64,000 bases of DNA from Aphidius gifuensis. Taxonomy: Eukaryota; Arthropoda; Insecta; Hymenoptera; Braconidae. Below are positions 20,950 through 32,399 of the stretch, one piece after another; the stretch's first letter is position 1, and each line of letters starts with the position of its first letter. The stretch covers positions 12,255,321 through 12,319,320 of the forward strand of contig NC_057792.1 in assembly GCF_014905175.1 (NCBI RefSeq). Direction: 5' to 3'. The position numbers were made by a program, and so were the translations under genes. Under the pieces are notes generated by a model. The model ran no database searches. It was not told the DNA's origin and was given only the letters and a program-made list of their open reading frames with translations.

Positions 20950-23900
20950 GAAAATGGGTCGTTTTCTTCGAAAATTAATCAAAATTCCAATTCTGATAAT
21001 TTCTAGGTTAATTGATTGTTTTTTATTTGTTTTTTAGGAAAATGGATTGCTTTCTGCAAAGATTAATGAAAATTCCACATCTACAATGTCATTGTCTAAT
21101 AACTTACCACAACCTGGACCAAGTGCTCAAAAGGTAATAATATTGCATTCTTTATTTTATATTATTAGATTTTTTTTTTTAGAAATTCATTCGTATCAAA
21201 AATATGGATATAAAAAAAAGAAATTAAATAGAATATATTATCAATGACCAGAAAACAAATATTAGTAAATAATTTTAAAATTGGAACGGAAAAAATAATG
21301 ATTATTTATTTAAATATTGACTTTTACACATTTCACTAGTATTAATTGATTTATTAATGTTTTTCAATTTGAATAATATTTTCTTATAGCTTCAATAACA
21401 TTAAAAAGCAAAATTCAGAAACTAAGTGAAATATTAAAAATATATTATATAACAACAATTATTTTTTATTTTTTTTCAGGAAAATGGCTCTTTTTCTTTG
21501 GAAATTACTCAGAATTCCAATTCTGATTATGAATTCAACGATGAATTAACACAACTTGAAACGACTGTTCAAAAGGTAATGATAGTTTATAAATTTTTTA
21601 ATTATTTTTTTTCCTATAAATGTAAGAACTACATTTATATTTTTAAATTTCCAATAACATAAAAAAATTTTAAAAAAAATTTTAATTTTCATTTTTATAT
21701 TATTTTTATTAAATTTATATTATATTTAATTTCTGTTTATTTTTTTTTCCAAATTTTCCACATATCTACAAATATAAATTAGTATTTTATTCATACTGTA
21801 ATTATAATGGTAAAGGTAATGATAATGCATTGTTACTTTTTATTTTTTAATAAAAAATTGTTCAGTCTATATTTTTTATTTTATTTTAGACTCATTAAAT
21901 ATTTAAAATATTTATGTAAGAACATGAAAACTTGAGATGGATTTTTTTTTTCTTTTCTACATTTAATTATATTTAGTTTCGATTCAAAATTAATTTTTTT
22001 TTTTCATTATTTACAATATTTATATTATTATTAATCATTATTTTATTTGCACTTTAATTGTAAACAAAATATAAGAATATTTTTCATTTAATTTTTTTTT
22101 TTTGGGTGCTTAAAATTGAAAATTAAAAGTTTATTTAGGAAAAAAAAAAAAAAAAAATTTAATTATTTTATATTTAATTTTTCATTTGATTATTGTTATG
22201 TAAGCAGATAAGAAAAATTATTAAAATATAGTATTTCACAAAAATAATAAACAACCACAACCTGGACCAAGCGCTCAAAAAGTGATAATATTGCATTGTT
22301 TATTTTATATTATTAATTTTTTTTTTTTTTAATTCATTTAATTAAAAAAATATATGGATAAAAAAAAGAAATTGAATAAAATACATAAAAAATCAATGAC
22401 CAGAACACAAATATTAGTAAATAATTTTTGAATTCGAATAGATAAACTAATGATTATTTATTCCAAACTTTACTTTTACACATTTCACTGGTATTTATAG
22501 ATTTATTAATGTTTTTCAATTTTAATAATAATTTCTTATAGCTTCAATAACAATAAAAAATAAAATTCAAAAACTAAGTAAAATATTAAAAATATTTTAT
22601 ATAAAAACAATTATTTTTTTTTTTTTTCAGGAAAATGGCTCTTTTTCTTTGGAAATAAATCAGAATTCCAATTCTGATTATGAATTCAACGATGAATTAA
22701 CATAACTTGAAACGACTGTTCAAAAGGTAATGATAGTTTATAAATTTTTAAATTATTTTTGTTCATATAAATGGAAGAAATACATTTATATTTTTAAATT
22801 TCCAATGACATAAAAAATATTTTAAAAGAATTTTAATTTTTTTTTTTATATTATTTTTATTGAATTCATATTATATTCAATTTCTGTTTATTTTTTTTTC
22901 CAAATTTCCCACATATCTACGAATAAAAAATGAGTATTTTATTTTTACTGTAATTAATTTCTAGATTAATTAATATTTTTTTATTTGTTCTTTAGGAAAA
23001 AGGCTTGTTTTTGACAAATATTAATCAAAATTCTACATCTACATTGTTATTGTCTAATAAATTACCACAATCTGGACCAAGTACTCAAAAGGTAATAATA
23101 TTGAATTGTTTTATTTTATATTTTTGATTTTTTTTTTCATAAATTCATTCAATATCAAAAATATAAATATATAAAAAAAAAAAAATTGAATACGATTTAT
23201 TATCAATGAGCAGAAAACAAATATTAGTTTATAATTTTTAAATTCAAATAGATAAACTAATGATTATTTATTTAAAACTTTACTTTTACACATTTAACTG
23301 GTATTTATTAATTTATTAATGTTTATCAATTTGAATAATATTTTCTTAAAGCTTAAATAACATTAGAAAATTAAATTAAAAAACTAAGTATAATACTAAA
23401 AATATAGTGTATAATAGCAATTGTCGTTTTCTTTTTTTTCAGGAAAATACCTTTCTTTCTTCGAATATTAATGAAAATTCTACTTTTCCTTTTGTATTGT
23501 CTAATTATAAATCACCACAATGTGGACCGAGTATTCTAAAGGTAATAATAATGCATTGTTACTTTTTATTTTTTAATAAAAAATTGCTCAGTCTATATTT
23601 TTTATTTTTTTTTAGACTCTTTAAATATTCAAAATATTTATGTAAGAATATAAAAACTTGAGATAGATTTTTTTTTTCTTTTCTACATTTATCTAAATTT
23701 CGTTTTGATTCAAAATTAATTTTTTTTTTTCATTATTCACAATATTTATATTATTATTAATTATTATTTCATTTGCACTTTGATTGTAAACAAAATATAA
23801 GAATGTTCTTCATTGATTTCTTTTTTTTTGATTGGTTAAAATTAAAATTTTAAAAGTTGTTTAAAAAAAAAAAAAAAAAAAAAATAAAATTATTTTATGT

Positions 23901-26391
23901 CTAAATTTTTATTTAATTATTGTTATGTAAGCAGATAAGTAAAATTATTAAAACATAGTATTTAACCAAAGTTTTGTTTTTATCTTTTCAGGAAAATGGA
24001 TTGCTTTCTGCAAATTTTAATCAACATTCTACATCTACAATGTCATTGTCTAATAAATTACCACAACCTGGACCAAGTGCTCAAAAGGTAATAATATTTC
24101 ATTGTTTTTTTTATATATCTTGAAAAAAAACTGTCTATTTAATATTTTTATATTTTTTTTTATAAATTCATTCAATATTAAAAATATAGATATAAAAAAA
24201 AGAAATTAAATAAAATACATACAAAATCAATGACCAGAATACAAATATAAGTAAATACATTTTAAATTCGAACAGATAAACTAATGCTTATTTATTCAAA
24301 ACTTTACTTTTACACAATTCACTGGTATTTATAGATTCATTAATGTTTTTAAATTTGAATAATATTTTCTTATAGCTTCAATAACAATAAAAAATAAAAT
24401 TCAAAAACTAAGTAAAATAATAAAAATATATTAGATAACAACAATTATTCATTTTTTTTTTTTCAGGAAAATGGCTCTTTTTCTTTGGAAATTAATCAAA
24501 ATTCCAATTCTAATAATGAATTCCATAATAAATTAACACAACTTGAAACGATTGTTCGAAAGGTAATAATAGTTTATGAATTTTTTAATTATTTTTTTTC
24601 TATAAATGTAAGAATTACATTTATACTTTTAAATTTCTAATGAGGAAAAAAAAATTTTTTAAAAATTTTGTTTTTTTTTTTTATATTATTTTTATTAAAT
24701 TTATATTCGATTAAATCTCTGTTTATTTTTTTTAACACTCCTACATATCTATTATTAGTATCTTATTTTTACTGTAATTAATTTCTAGATTAATTAATTT
24801 TTTTTTTTATTTGTTCTTTAGGAAAAAGGCTTGTTTTTGACAAATATTAATCAAAATTCTACATCTACATTGTCATTGTCTAAGAAATTACCACAATCTG
24901 GACCAAGTACTCAAAAGGTAATAATATTGAATTGTTTTATTTTATATTTTTGATTTTTTTTTTCATAAATTCATTCAATATCAAAAATATAAATATATAA
25001 AAAAAAAAAAATTGAATACGATTTATTATCAATGAGCAGAAAACAAATATTAGTTTATAATTTTTAAATTCAAATAGATAAACTAATGATTATTTATTTA
25101 AAACTTTACTTTTACACATTTAACTGGTATTTCTTAATTCTATAATGTTTATCAATTTGAATAATATTTTCTTAAAGCTTAAATAACATTAGAAAATTAA
25201 ATTAAAAAACTAAGTATAATACTAAAAATATAGTGTATAATAGCAATTGTCGTTTTCTTTTTTTTCAGGAAAATACCTTTCTTTCTTCGAATATTAATGA
25301 AAATTCTACTTTTCCTTTTGTATTGTCTAATTATAAATCACCACAATGTGGACCGAGTATTCTAAAGGTAATAATAATGCATTGTTACTTTTTATTTTTT
25401 AATAAAAAATTGTTCAGTCTATATTTTTTATTTTTTTTTAGACTCTTTAAATATTCAAAATATTTATGTAAGAACATGAAAACTTGAGATGGATTTTTTT
25501 TTTCTTTTCTACATTTAATTATATTTAGTTTCGATTCAAAATTAATTTTTTTTTTTCATTATTTACAATATTTATATTATTATTAATTATTATTTCATTT
25601 GCACTTCAAATGTAAACAAAATATAAGAATATTCTTCATTGATTTTTTTTTTTTTTTGGTTGGTTAAAATTGAAAATTAAAAATTTATTTAGAAAAAAAA
25701 AAAAAAAAAAAAATTAAATTCTTTTATATTCAATTTTTATTCAATTATTGTTATGTAAGCAGATAAGTAAAATTATTAAAACATAGTATTTAACCAAAGT
25801 TTTGTTTTTATCTTTTCAGGAAAATGGATTGCTTTCTGCAAATTTTAATCAACATTCTACATCTACAATGTCATTGTCTAATAAATTACCACAACCTGGA
25901 CCAAATGCTCAAAAGGTAATAATATTTCATTGTTTTTTTTATATATCTTGAAAAAAAACTGTCTATTTAATATTTTTATATTTTTTTTTATAAATTCATT
26001 CAATATTAAAAATATAGATATAAAAAAAAGAAATTAAATAAAATACATACAAAATCAATGACCAGAATACAAATATAAGTAAATACATTTTAAATTCGAA
26101 CAGATAAACTAATGCTTATTTATTCAAAACTTTACTTTTACACAATTCACTGGTATTTATAGATTTATTAATGTTTTTCAATTTGAATAATATTTTCTTA
26201 TAGCTTCGATAACATTAAAAAATAAAATTCAGAAACTAAGTAAAATATTAAAAATATATTAGATAACAACAATTATTCATTTTTTTTTTTTTCAGGAAAA
26301 TGGCTCTTTTTCTTTGGAAATAAATCAGAATTCCAATTCTGATTATGAATTCAACGATGAATTAACATAACTTGAAACGACTGTTCAAAAG
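20950..26391 (+). repeat. Tandem array of 96/99-nt symmetric exons with introns
   Basis: Eleven complete and two partial copies are present. Nine complete copies are 96 nt and two (23443, 25269) are 99 nt. All begin GAAAA after a T-rich CAG or TAG acceptor, end in AAG and are followed by GTAATR. Four exon types recur: ENG-LLS..PQPGPSAQK, ENGSFSLE..ETTVQK, EKGLFL..PQSGPSTQK and ENTFLS..PQCGPSILK. Introns are also alike, showing that exon plus intron duplicated together. Confidence 0.9.
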
Positions 26392-28194
26392 GTAATGATA
26401 GTTTATAAATTTTTAAATTATTTTTGTTCATATAAATGGAAGAAATACATTTATATTTTTAAATTTCCATTGACATAAAAAAATTTAAAATATTGTTACT
26501 ATATTTTATTATTATTATTATTATTATCATTATTATTATTAAACAAAATTATACTGGTAAGCAATTATTTGTCTGATCTACATTTTAATTATTTTAATTC
26601 AAACATTTTATTAATTGTGATGATAATTAACAAAACTTATATACTTGATAATAAATGACTTTATATATCTATTGCATAATAACAATAATTAGATTTATTG
26701 AATTCAATTAGTGTTTTATTTTTAATTTCTTTAGTATACAAATTTATCAATTCAATATAATACATTTATTATTTTTTTGCTGTTTGAACAGAAAAAGGGC
26801 TTTAGTATGAAAGATATTCTACAACAATCGTCTTCTACAAATAGAATTCTTAATAACATTCCAACTACAGGAATCAACAATATGATAAAATATATTTATA
26901 ATATACAATATACAATATACAATATTTAAATATACTTTTCTTAAAATTTTAATTATCTAAAAAAAAAAGTGAATATAAAATTCAAAATTTAATTATTTAA
27001 AAATTATTATTGACAACCTTTTTTTAATTCAATTTTTCTTTTTTTGTTATTATTATTTTTAAAATTGTCTGCTCAATTTTTTTTATTTAATATGATAAAT
27101 AATTTTGTTTTTTTTTTATTTTTTAAATTTAATTAAAAATAATAACAGTAATAATAATACGATCATAATTAAGAAATTTCATTATTTAACAGATTAATGA
27201 TCCTGAAATAAGAGTAATTATGCAACAACCATTGCCTACAAATGAAATCTCCAATAATTCACTTCGTGAAGAAATCATTGATGAGGTAAATATAACAAAA
27301 ATTATTTTTCAAATGTTTTTTTACTTAATTTATCACTCAAAAAAAAAAAAAATTATATAATCAAATTAATAAAATAAATGAATTATTATTATCATTAATT
27401 ATGCTGATTTGATTATTAATTTTGATTTATTTATATATGTAATTTATTTCTTCTCTAATTTTTTTTTGTTAAATTTTTGTATTCAGAATCTAAACGATGA
27501 TTCAAATAGGCCGTTCTTACACCAAGTAAACGATGGAATTGGGAAAGATGTGGCTAACGATTCGGTAATACCAAATTATATATTTTATAATTTTTACTTG
27601 TTACTTTGAGATTTGTTTTCGTTTTTATTTATTAATGTTTTAAAATTCATTTATATATAATAATTTAAAAAAATTGATTTACTTTAACTTTTCAAATTGT
27701 AATAGTTCTCTGTATTTTTATTTTTTTGTTTTTTGTTTTTTTGTTTTCTAGCGCTGGATACATTTACATGGTATGGTATATGTTAGTGCTTCAAAATTAC
27801 GATACCTTGAATTATCAAAAACTGATCCAGCCAAGTCAGCCAGCTATCAATTAATTTCTATGCTAGTGCCAGAAAAAGTTTTACAGACGCATTCTTTGAC
27901 TGGAAAACCATCTCCAGCGTTTCCCAATAAACAGCCTCTTCCAAAAATTGATCCACGATTAATAACTGCTATAATACGTAAATATAATTATAAATATATA
28001 TAATATATATATTATTTTTTTCAAATTATGGTATTAATATTATTTTGCTCATTTCTTTTGCAGATTATATAAAAATTAATATATGTAAAACAGCAACAAA
28101 AACACAAATCCATGCAGGAATAACAGCTGCTTGCAATAACGCCACAAGAAACATCCGCCGATTAAAAAAGAAACAACTCGATAATAATTTTTAA
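20950..28194 (+). CDS. BEN-domain gene with an array of duplicated exons (multi-exon; possibly decayed)
   Basis: Exons that splice in phase: 21038-21133, 21480-21575, 22631-22726, 22996-23091, 23443-23541, 23992-24087, 24467-24562, 24822-24917, 25269-25367, 25820-25915, 26296-26391, then 27193-27285, 27487-27564, 27752-27977 and 28064-28194. Partial or dead exons lie at 20950-about 21000, about 22245-22281 and about 26792-26880 (no GT donor). The array exons are Ser/Asn-rich and probably disordered. The last two exons encode a C-terminal BEN domain, a DNA/chromatin-binding module. Exons 22631-22726 and 26296-26391 carry the same in-frame TAA, so a full-length product requires skipping them. 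Because each is 96 nt and phase 0, skipping keeps the frame. The 5' start was not found. BEN proteins occur in chromatin factors, DNA viruses and polydnaviruses. Confidence 0.7.
22931..26430 (+). repeat. 1.83-kb segmental tandem duplication of four exons
   Basis: Exons at 22996, 23443, 23992 and 24467 correspond to those at 24822, 25269, 25820 and 26296, offset by 1826-1829 nt. Introns match closely, including poly-A runs. This is a recent duplication by unequal exchange. The last pair (24467 against 26296) is less alike: the second copy carries the TAA seen also at 22631-22726. Confidence 0.9.
27752..28194 (+). CDS. BEN-domain exons of the array gene
   Basis: Exon 27752-27977 (226 nt, ends phase 1 at GTAAAT) joins 28064-28194 after TTTTGCAG. 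The product contains WIHLHGMVYVSASKLRYLEL, LISMLVPEKVLQTHSLTGK, LPKIDPRLITAII and a basic tail ending at a TAA at 28192-28194. The order of hydrophobic helices, the Leu-rich LVPEKVL and the SLTGK motif fit a BEN domain. This part has no stop or frameshift and would be about 118 residues. It is the gene's likely functional end and could bind DNA. Confidence 0.8.
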
Positions 28195-28198
28195 TAAA
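28193..28198 (+). terminator. Polyadenylation signal AATAAA overlapping the stop
   Basis: TAATAAAC gives AATAAA starting one base into the stop codon. The 3' UTR would be short. An (AAT/AAC)n tract follows at 28213-28245. Confidence 0.5.
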
Positions 28199-28289
28199 CA
28201 AATGTTTGCCATAATAATAATAATAAAAATAACAACAACAATAACGAAAGTATTTATTTTATTTCACATCGTATTTGATTACAATGATT

Positions 28290-28850
28290 GTCCTATATGA
28301 GACTACATAAATATTCTAGATGCATAGAAATTTAATTCCTGTAAGCTTTCCTTGCATTCTTATAGGACCCTCAACTATAGGCTACCTACCCCTATAAGAT
28401 TTTCCTATATACAGTGCCTATACGATCATTCTAAATATATTCTATAAGATTCTTTTGTATATACTGCCTATAAGTTTTTTTTTGATTATAGGCGTCTATA
28501 CATAAATACGTATAGGACAGACCTATAAGATCTGTGCTTGACTCCCTCCATTTATCCTATATGCGAATGAGCACCATAATCCTATACGCATCTTTATAGG
28601 ACTATCCTATATTATACGAAAGTCCTACAGGATTTCTTTGATTATAGGCATCCGTACATGAATGCGTATAAGACAGACCTATAAGATACAAGCTTAACTC
28701 CCCTTCATTTTTCCTATACGTATGAGAGCCAAAATCCTATACGCATCCTCATAGGACTATCCTATAAAGCCATATTATAGGATAGTCTTACAGGATTTTT
28801 TTGTACGTGGCATTTGGCTACTCGATTATAGGTTACCCTGACAGTAAGTA
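28290..28850. repeat. TATAGG/CCTATA-rich repeat block
   Basis: CCTATA and TATAGG occur dozens of times. A unit of about 160 bp, starting GATTATAGGC(G/A)TC and ending in CATAGGACTATCCTATA or similar, appears at about 28482 and again at about 28643. No coding sequence is seen. It resembles the inside of a DNA transposon or a young satellite. Confidence 0.7.
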
Positions 28851-28859
28851 ACCACACTA

Positions 28860-30655
28860 GAGCGAGAGAGCGAGTGATATACAACGTCCTACCTATACAG
28901 CGTAGCGACATCGTAAATCACCCCCGGGAGCATGCACCACGCATCGGGAGCTTGGTTGGACTCATCAGTGACATCAACTAGTTCCAACCTAGGACCCAGT
29001 CGACGTCATCGTCTAAGTCGGCTAGCTCCACCAAGGAATCATGCCAGCTTCACCAATGATATCAACTAGCTCCTCCATAGGAGCATGTCGACATCACCAA
29101 GTCACCAGCCAACTCCACCAAGGAGTCGGCTAGCTTCATCGGAAGCCAACCACGAACTGTCACAAGTTCCGGTGCCATCAGCCAGCTCCGAGAGCTGGCC
29201 GACGACTGGCAGTGAGATGCCAGCGATCACCAGTTTTATGGACTCTCTATCCCCACTCCTGTTTGACCCACTCCATACGACCATCTGTGCGCACACCTCG
29301 ATGCGACTCTCCGGTGGGAGTGTCGAAGTAGGGGATACGAATCTGTCGTAGCCAGGGTAGGAATCCGGATTATCCACTCGTGGTGGATATCTACCAAGTC
29401 AACACTGATATTCAGGCGAAAATGGATGTCATTACCGAGGCCACTCACAAACCGGCGGTATTAATCAGCATCTTAGTCGATAAAACCCCTCAGACCAGAC
29501 CTCCAATTATTTTCGGGAGCGCGAGATCTGCCAAATCTCGTTACACAATATAAAAGATGGCTAGTGCGAGGCTCTGTGTAGGGTCAGGATTATTATACAT
29601 GACAACAATGGGGCGCCTGTTCAATGTTTATAAGATGTCTTGATACGTAAACCTTATCGCGGCGATTCCTCTACTCCTCCGTCAAAGAGACGAACTCACC
29701 GAAGGCTGCGTACGAAGCCCGATTGTAAACCTAATCGAACTGTGGACTAGGGAAGCGTGCTGCGCATGTCCGGGAGCGATAGGTAAGAGATAGGGACTGA
29801 GTGGGGTTAGAGCTCACAGCAGCTAAGCATTCAATTTCGTCTTGAGACGACACAACTTGTCTGGCTCTCGACCGATCACTACCTTCTTTTGACTGGCTCT
29901 CTATGGTTCACTACTGGTTCTCTCTACATCGTTGGATCTCTTGTGAAGGCTCTCTAGGTATCAGAAGTTAAGTCCTGGTGGAACTATGTCCGAATTTTTA
30001 AATGACAAACTAATACTAATAATCACGCTATATGACTCTTTTATGATAATAATAATTATTATTATATTCTCGCAACATAATGTGTATGTGATGGTTAGAA
30101 CATCATCACACACAAATGTGTATGTGTGAGTTCACGAATGGATCGCTGTAAATAGTAACAATATTAATAATATTGAGATATATTATTATTGCAATGGCAA
30201 CGTGTGTGTAAGACCTGGTCACGATGGCTCGCTGTATGGTTCCCTATACAAAATACTTATTTCACGTGTAGAATATTTGCTCCCACACTCATGATACTTG
30301 TGACGTCAGTATTTTTCTATAGTACAGTCGCAATGTAATATAGGCGTATGTAACACACTATACTTGGTTCACGATAGCTCCCTTCAGGTTTGGTTACGTA
30401 TTTCATAATCCTATCAGGTGGACGGCGCCCTTCTACCATTTCTGATACTGAGTTAGGTTCTCGTATTTGTTTTCGTGACTCCCACGGTTGTCGGTTTCCG
30501 AAATAACCAACATAGCTTTCCCCGGTGATTTTGAGGAGGATGGTGAAAAATCTTCGTTGCTAACCTTGGCCGATAGTTCTCGCAGTGGAGGTCAGAAAAT
30601 CGGTTGATATATATGATATATATGGATATAGATGTCTAGTGGCTACTTTGGTGAC
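28860..30655. other. Unassigned block with richer GC, no convincing gene
   Basis: Base composition rises sharply at about 28870-29960 compared with both sides. At 28920-29140 short strings (CTAGCTCCA, CCACCAAGGA, CATCA) recur, suggesting a degenerate repeat. At 29510-29545 GAGATCTGCCAAATCTC is a short palindrome. Short frames on both strands overlap each other and resemble no family I know. It may be a retrotransposon or LTR remnant, but no pol motifs are present. Confidence 0.4.
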
Positions 30656-30659
30656 AATT

Positions 30660-32361
30660 TTGAGAGTAGTGTTGCCGCGATACGATACGTTATGATAATC
30701 CAGGCATTATCGTATCGTATCGTCAAATTTTCACGATATTATCGTATCATCGAGGGTATTATCATATTGTATCGTGAATATCATCAAAATTATCGTCGAT
30801 ATTATCACTGATAAATTCGTTAATACTACGAGATTGCCGTGAAAATGACCATATTATTGTAAATAATTTTTATCATTTAATATTATAATTTTTATTTCGT
30901 CGTCATATTACTAAGATTTATTCTGCTGGGCATTACTATACATATAAAGGAAAAAAGAAAGAATAAATATAAATATTATCGTTAAATTTTTCATTTGATT
31001 TAATCTGTCCAGATTACGTTGAATATAGAACTATATTTTTTGTTTACTTCTAAATAGGTTGAAATATAAACATAAATCGGTTGAGCCCAAGTTATTGTAA
31101 AATATAAGACTGCACACTCTTGGAAAAAAATTAAAATCTTACCACTAGTGCTGGACCAGTTGGGATTGACTGGAATGTAATATTTGTGATTGGTTATTTC
31201 TATTTAAGCTACGTGTTATTGGCTAAGATAACAGTTAACGAAAAAAATAAGTTCATTGACCGAGGATTCTGATAAATCTCAATAACTTACTTTTGTTATG
31301 ATTAACCTCCAAGTTGCTATACTATTACAACGCAATATCAATGTCAAAATAATAAAATATATAAAAATCTTAAATATAAAATATCATTGGGTTTATAATT
31401 TTTTTAATTAAGTATATGAAACAAATATGAAGCGTTCTCACAAAGGTAAATCATACAATTTGAGAAAGAAACAAACCCAAGTGATAATGATGATGTAATT
31501 TTGGATGATGTATCAAGTACTCAGTTACCCAATTAAAAAAACCAGGTTGAACATCCAAGTCAAGAAAAAAAAATAGCAACACCTAAATCCAAGACATCTG
31601 GACTACGAAGTCACTTGAAATTTTAACATCATGATATTTTTTAACAACACTTTGCCACCAGAGAAGTTCAAGATAAAAAACAGTCTTTACTCAGCGTTTT
31701 TCATCACAATAAAAAAAACCAGGTACTTTGACAATTTTTTTTGTTAGACAGTTTTTTATAATTTAACAGTGAGTTAATACATTTAAAAATATTATTGTAG
31801 GTTTGGAATCAAGAGAAATTCGTTTTCGAATCAGTAGAATGGGTCGCTGCTGAATATCTTCCACTCAGTTTTTTTGATGATGACTTGACTCAACAATTAT
31901 TTCGTCGAATAAATCCTCATTTAATACCGACATGTCGTACAGCTATGACAGCAGCAGTCGTTAGCACTTACAATAAAGTCAGGGCCATGGTGATGGACAA
32001 GTTAAAAGAAAATGATTCTAGAATATCCTTTACAGTTGATGCTTGGACTTCAATTCGTACCAAGTCATACTATAGTGTAACTGGTCATTTTATTAACGAT
32101 GATTGGAAGATGTGTTCATTGGCAATTGATTTTATTCCATGTCCAGGCCTTCATGCTGGTGTTGACATTGCTCAAATGTCAGGATTGGAAAAAAAACTTC
32201 AAGGTATCACAGTCGGCAACGCTTCAGTCAACAAGGTCTTTATTGAGGAGGTCGAAAAAAAATTGAATGAAAAAAATATTGAGTTACACGGCTACATACA
32301 TAAGAGTAATTACAAAAATACATTGAGACTTATATTTACAGCTTATATTTATATGTATTAA
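30660..32361 (+). mobile_element. hAT (ZBED-like) transposase remnant
   Basis: A terminal-repeat-like TAGTGTTGCCGCGATACG lies at about 30668, followed by GATACGAT-rich sequence, usual for hAT ends. A BED-finger-like trace with SGLRSHLKF at about 31595-31630 is interrupted. A probable intron (GTACTTTG at about 31721 to TTGTAG at 31800) precedes the exon 31801-32361. This reads EWVAAEYLPLSFFDDD, then RISFTVDAWTS (first catalytic Asp region) and VTGHFINDDWKM. The rest of the catalytic domain and the dimerisation region are missing, so it is a 5' fragment. Confidence 0.75.
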
Positions 32362-32399
32362 TGATATTTTACATTTCTACCCATTGAGTGTATTATTTA

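Noticed and set aside
29085..29448. Overlapping open frames on both strands in the richer-GC block
   Set aside because: Three mutually overlapping frames, Ser/Pro-rich or Arg-rich, with no family resemblance. They are probably due to low stop density at higher GC.
29580..29640. Possible LTR primer-binding-like GGCGCC string
   Set aside because: Only a short GGCGCC-type string and a TGTTGT start on the minus strand. No matching second LTR and no gag/pol sequence in the window.
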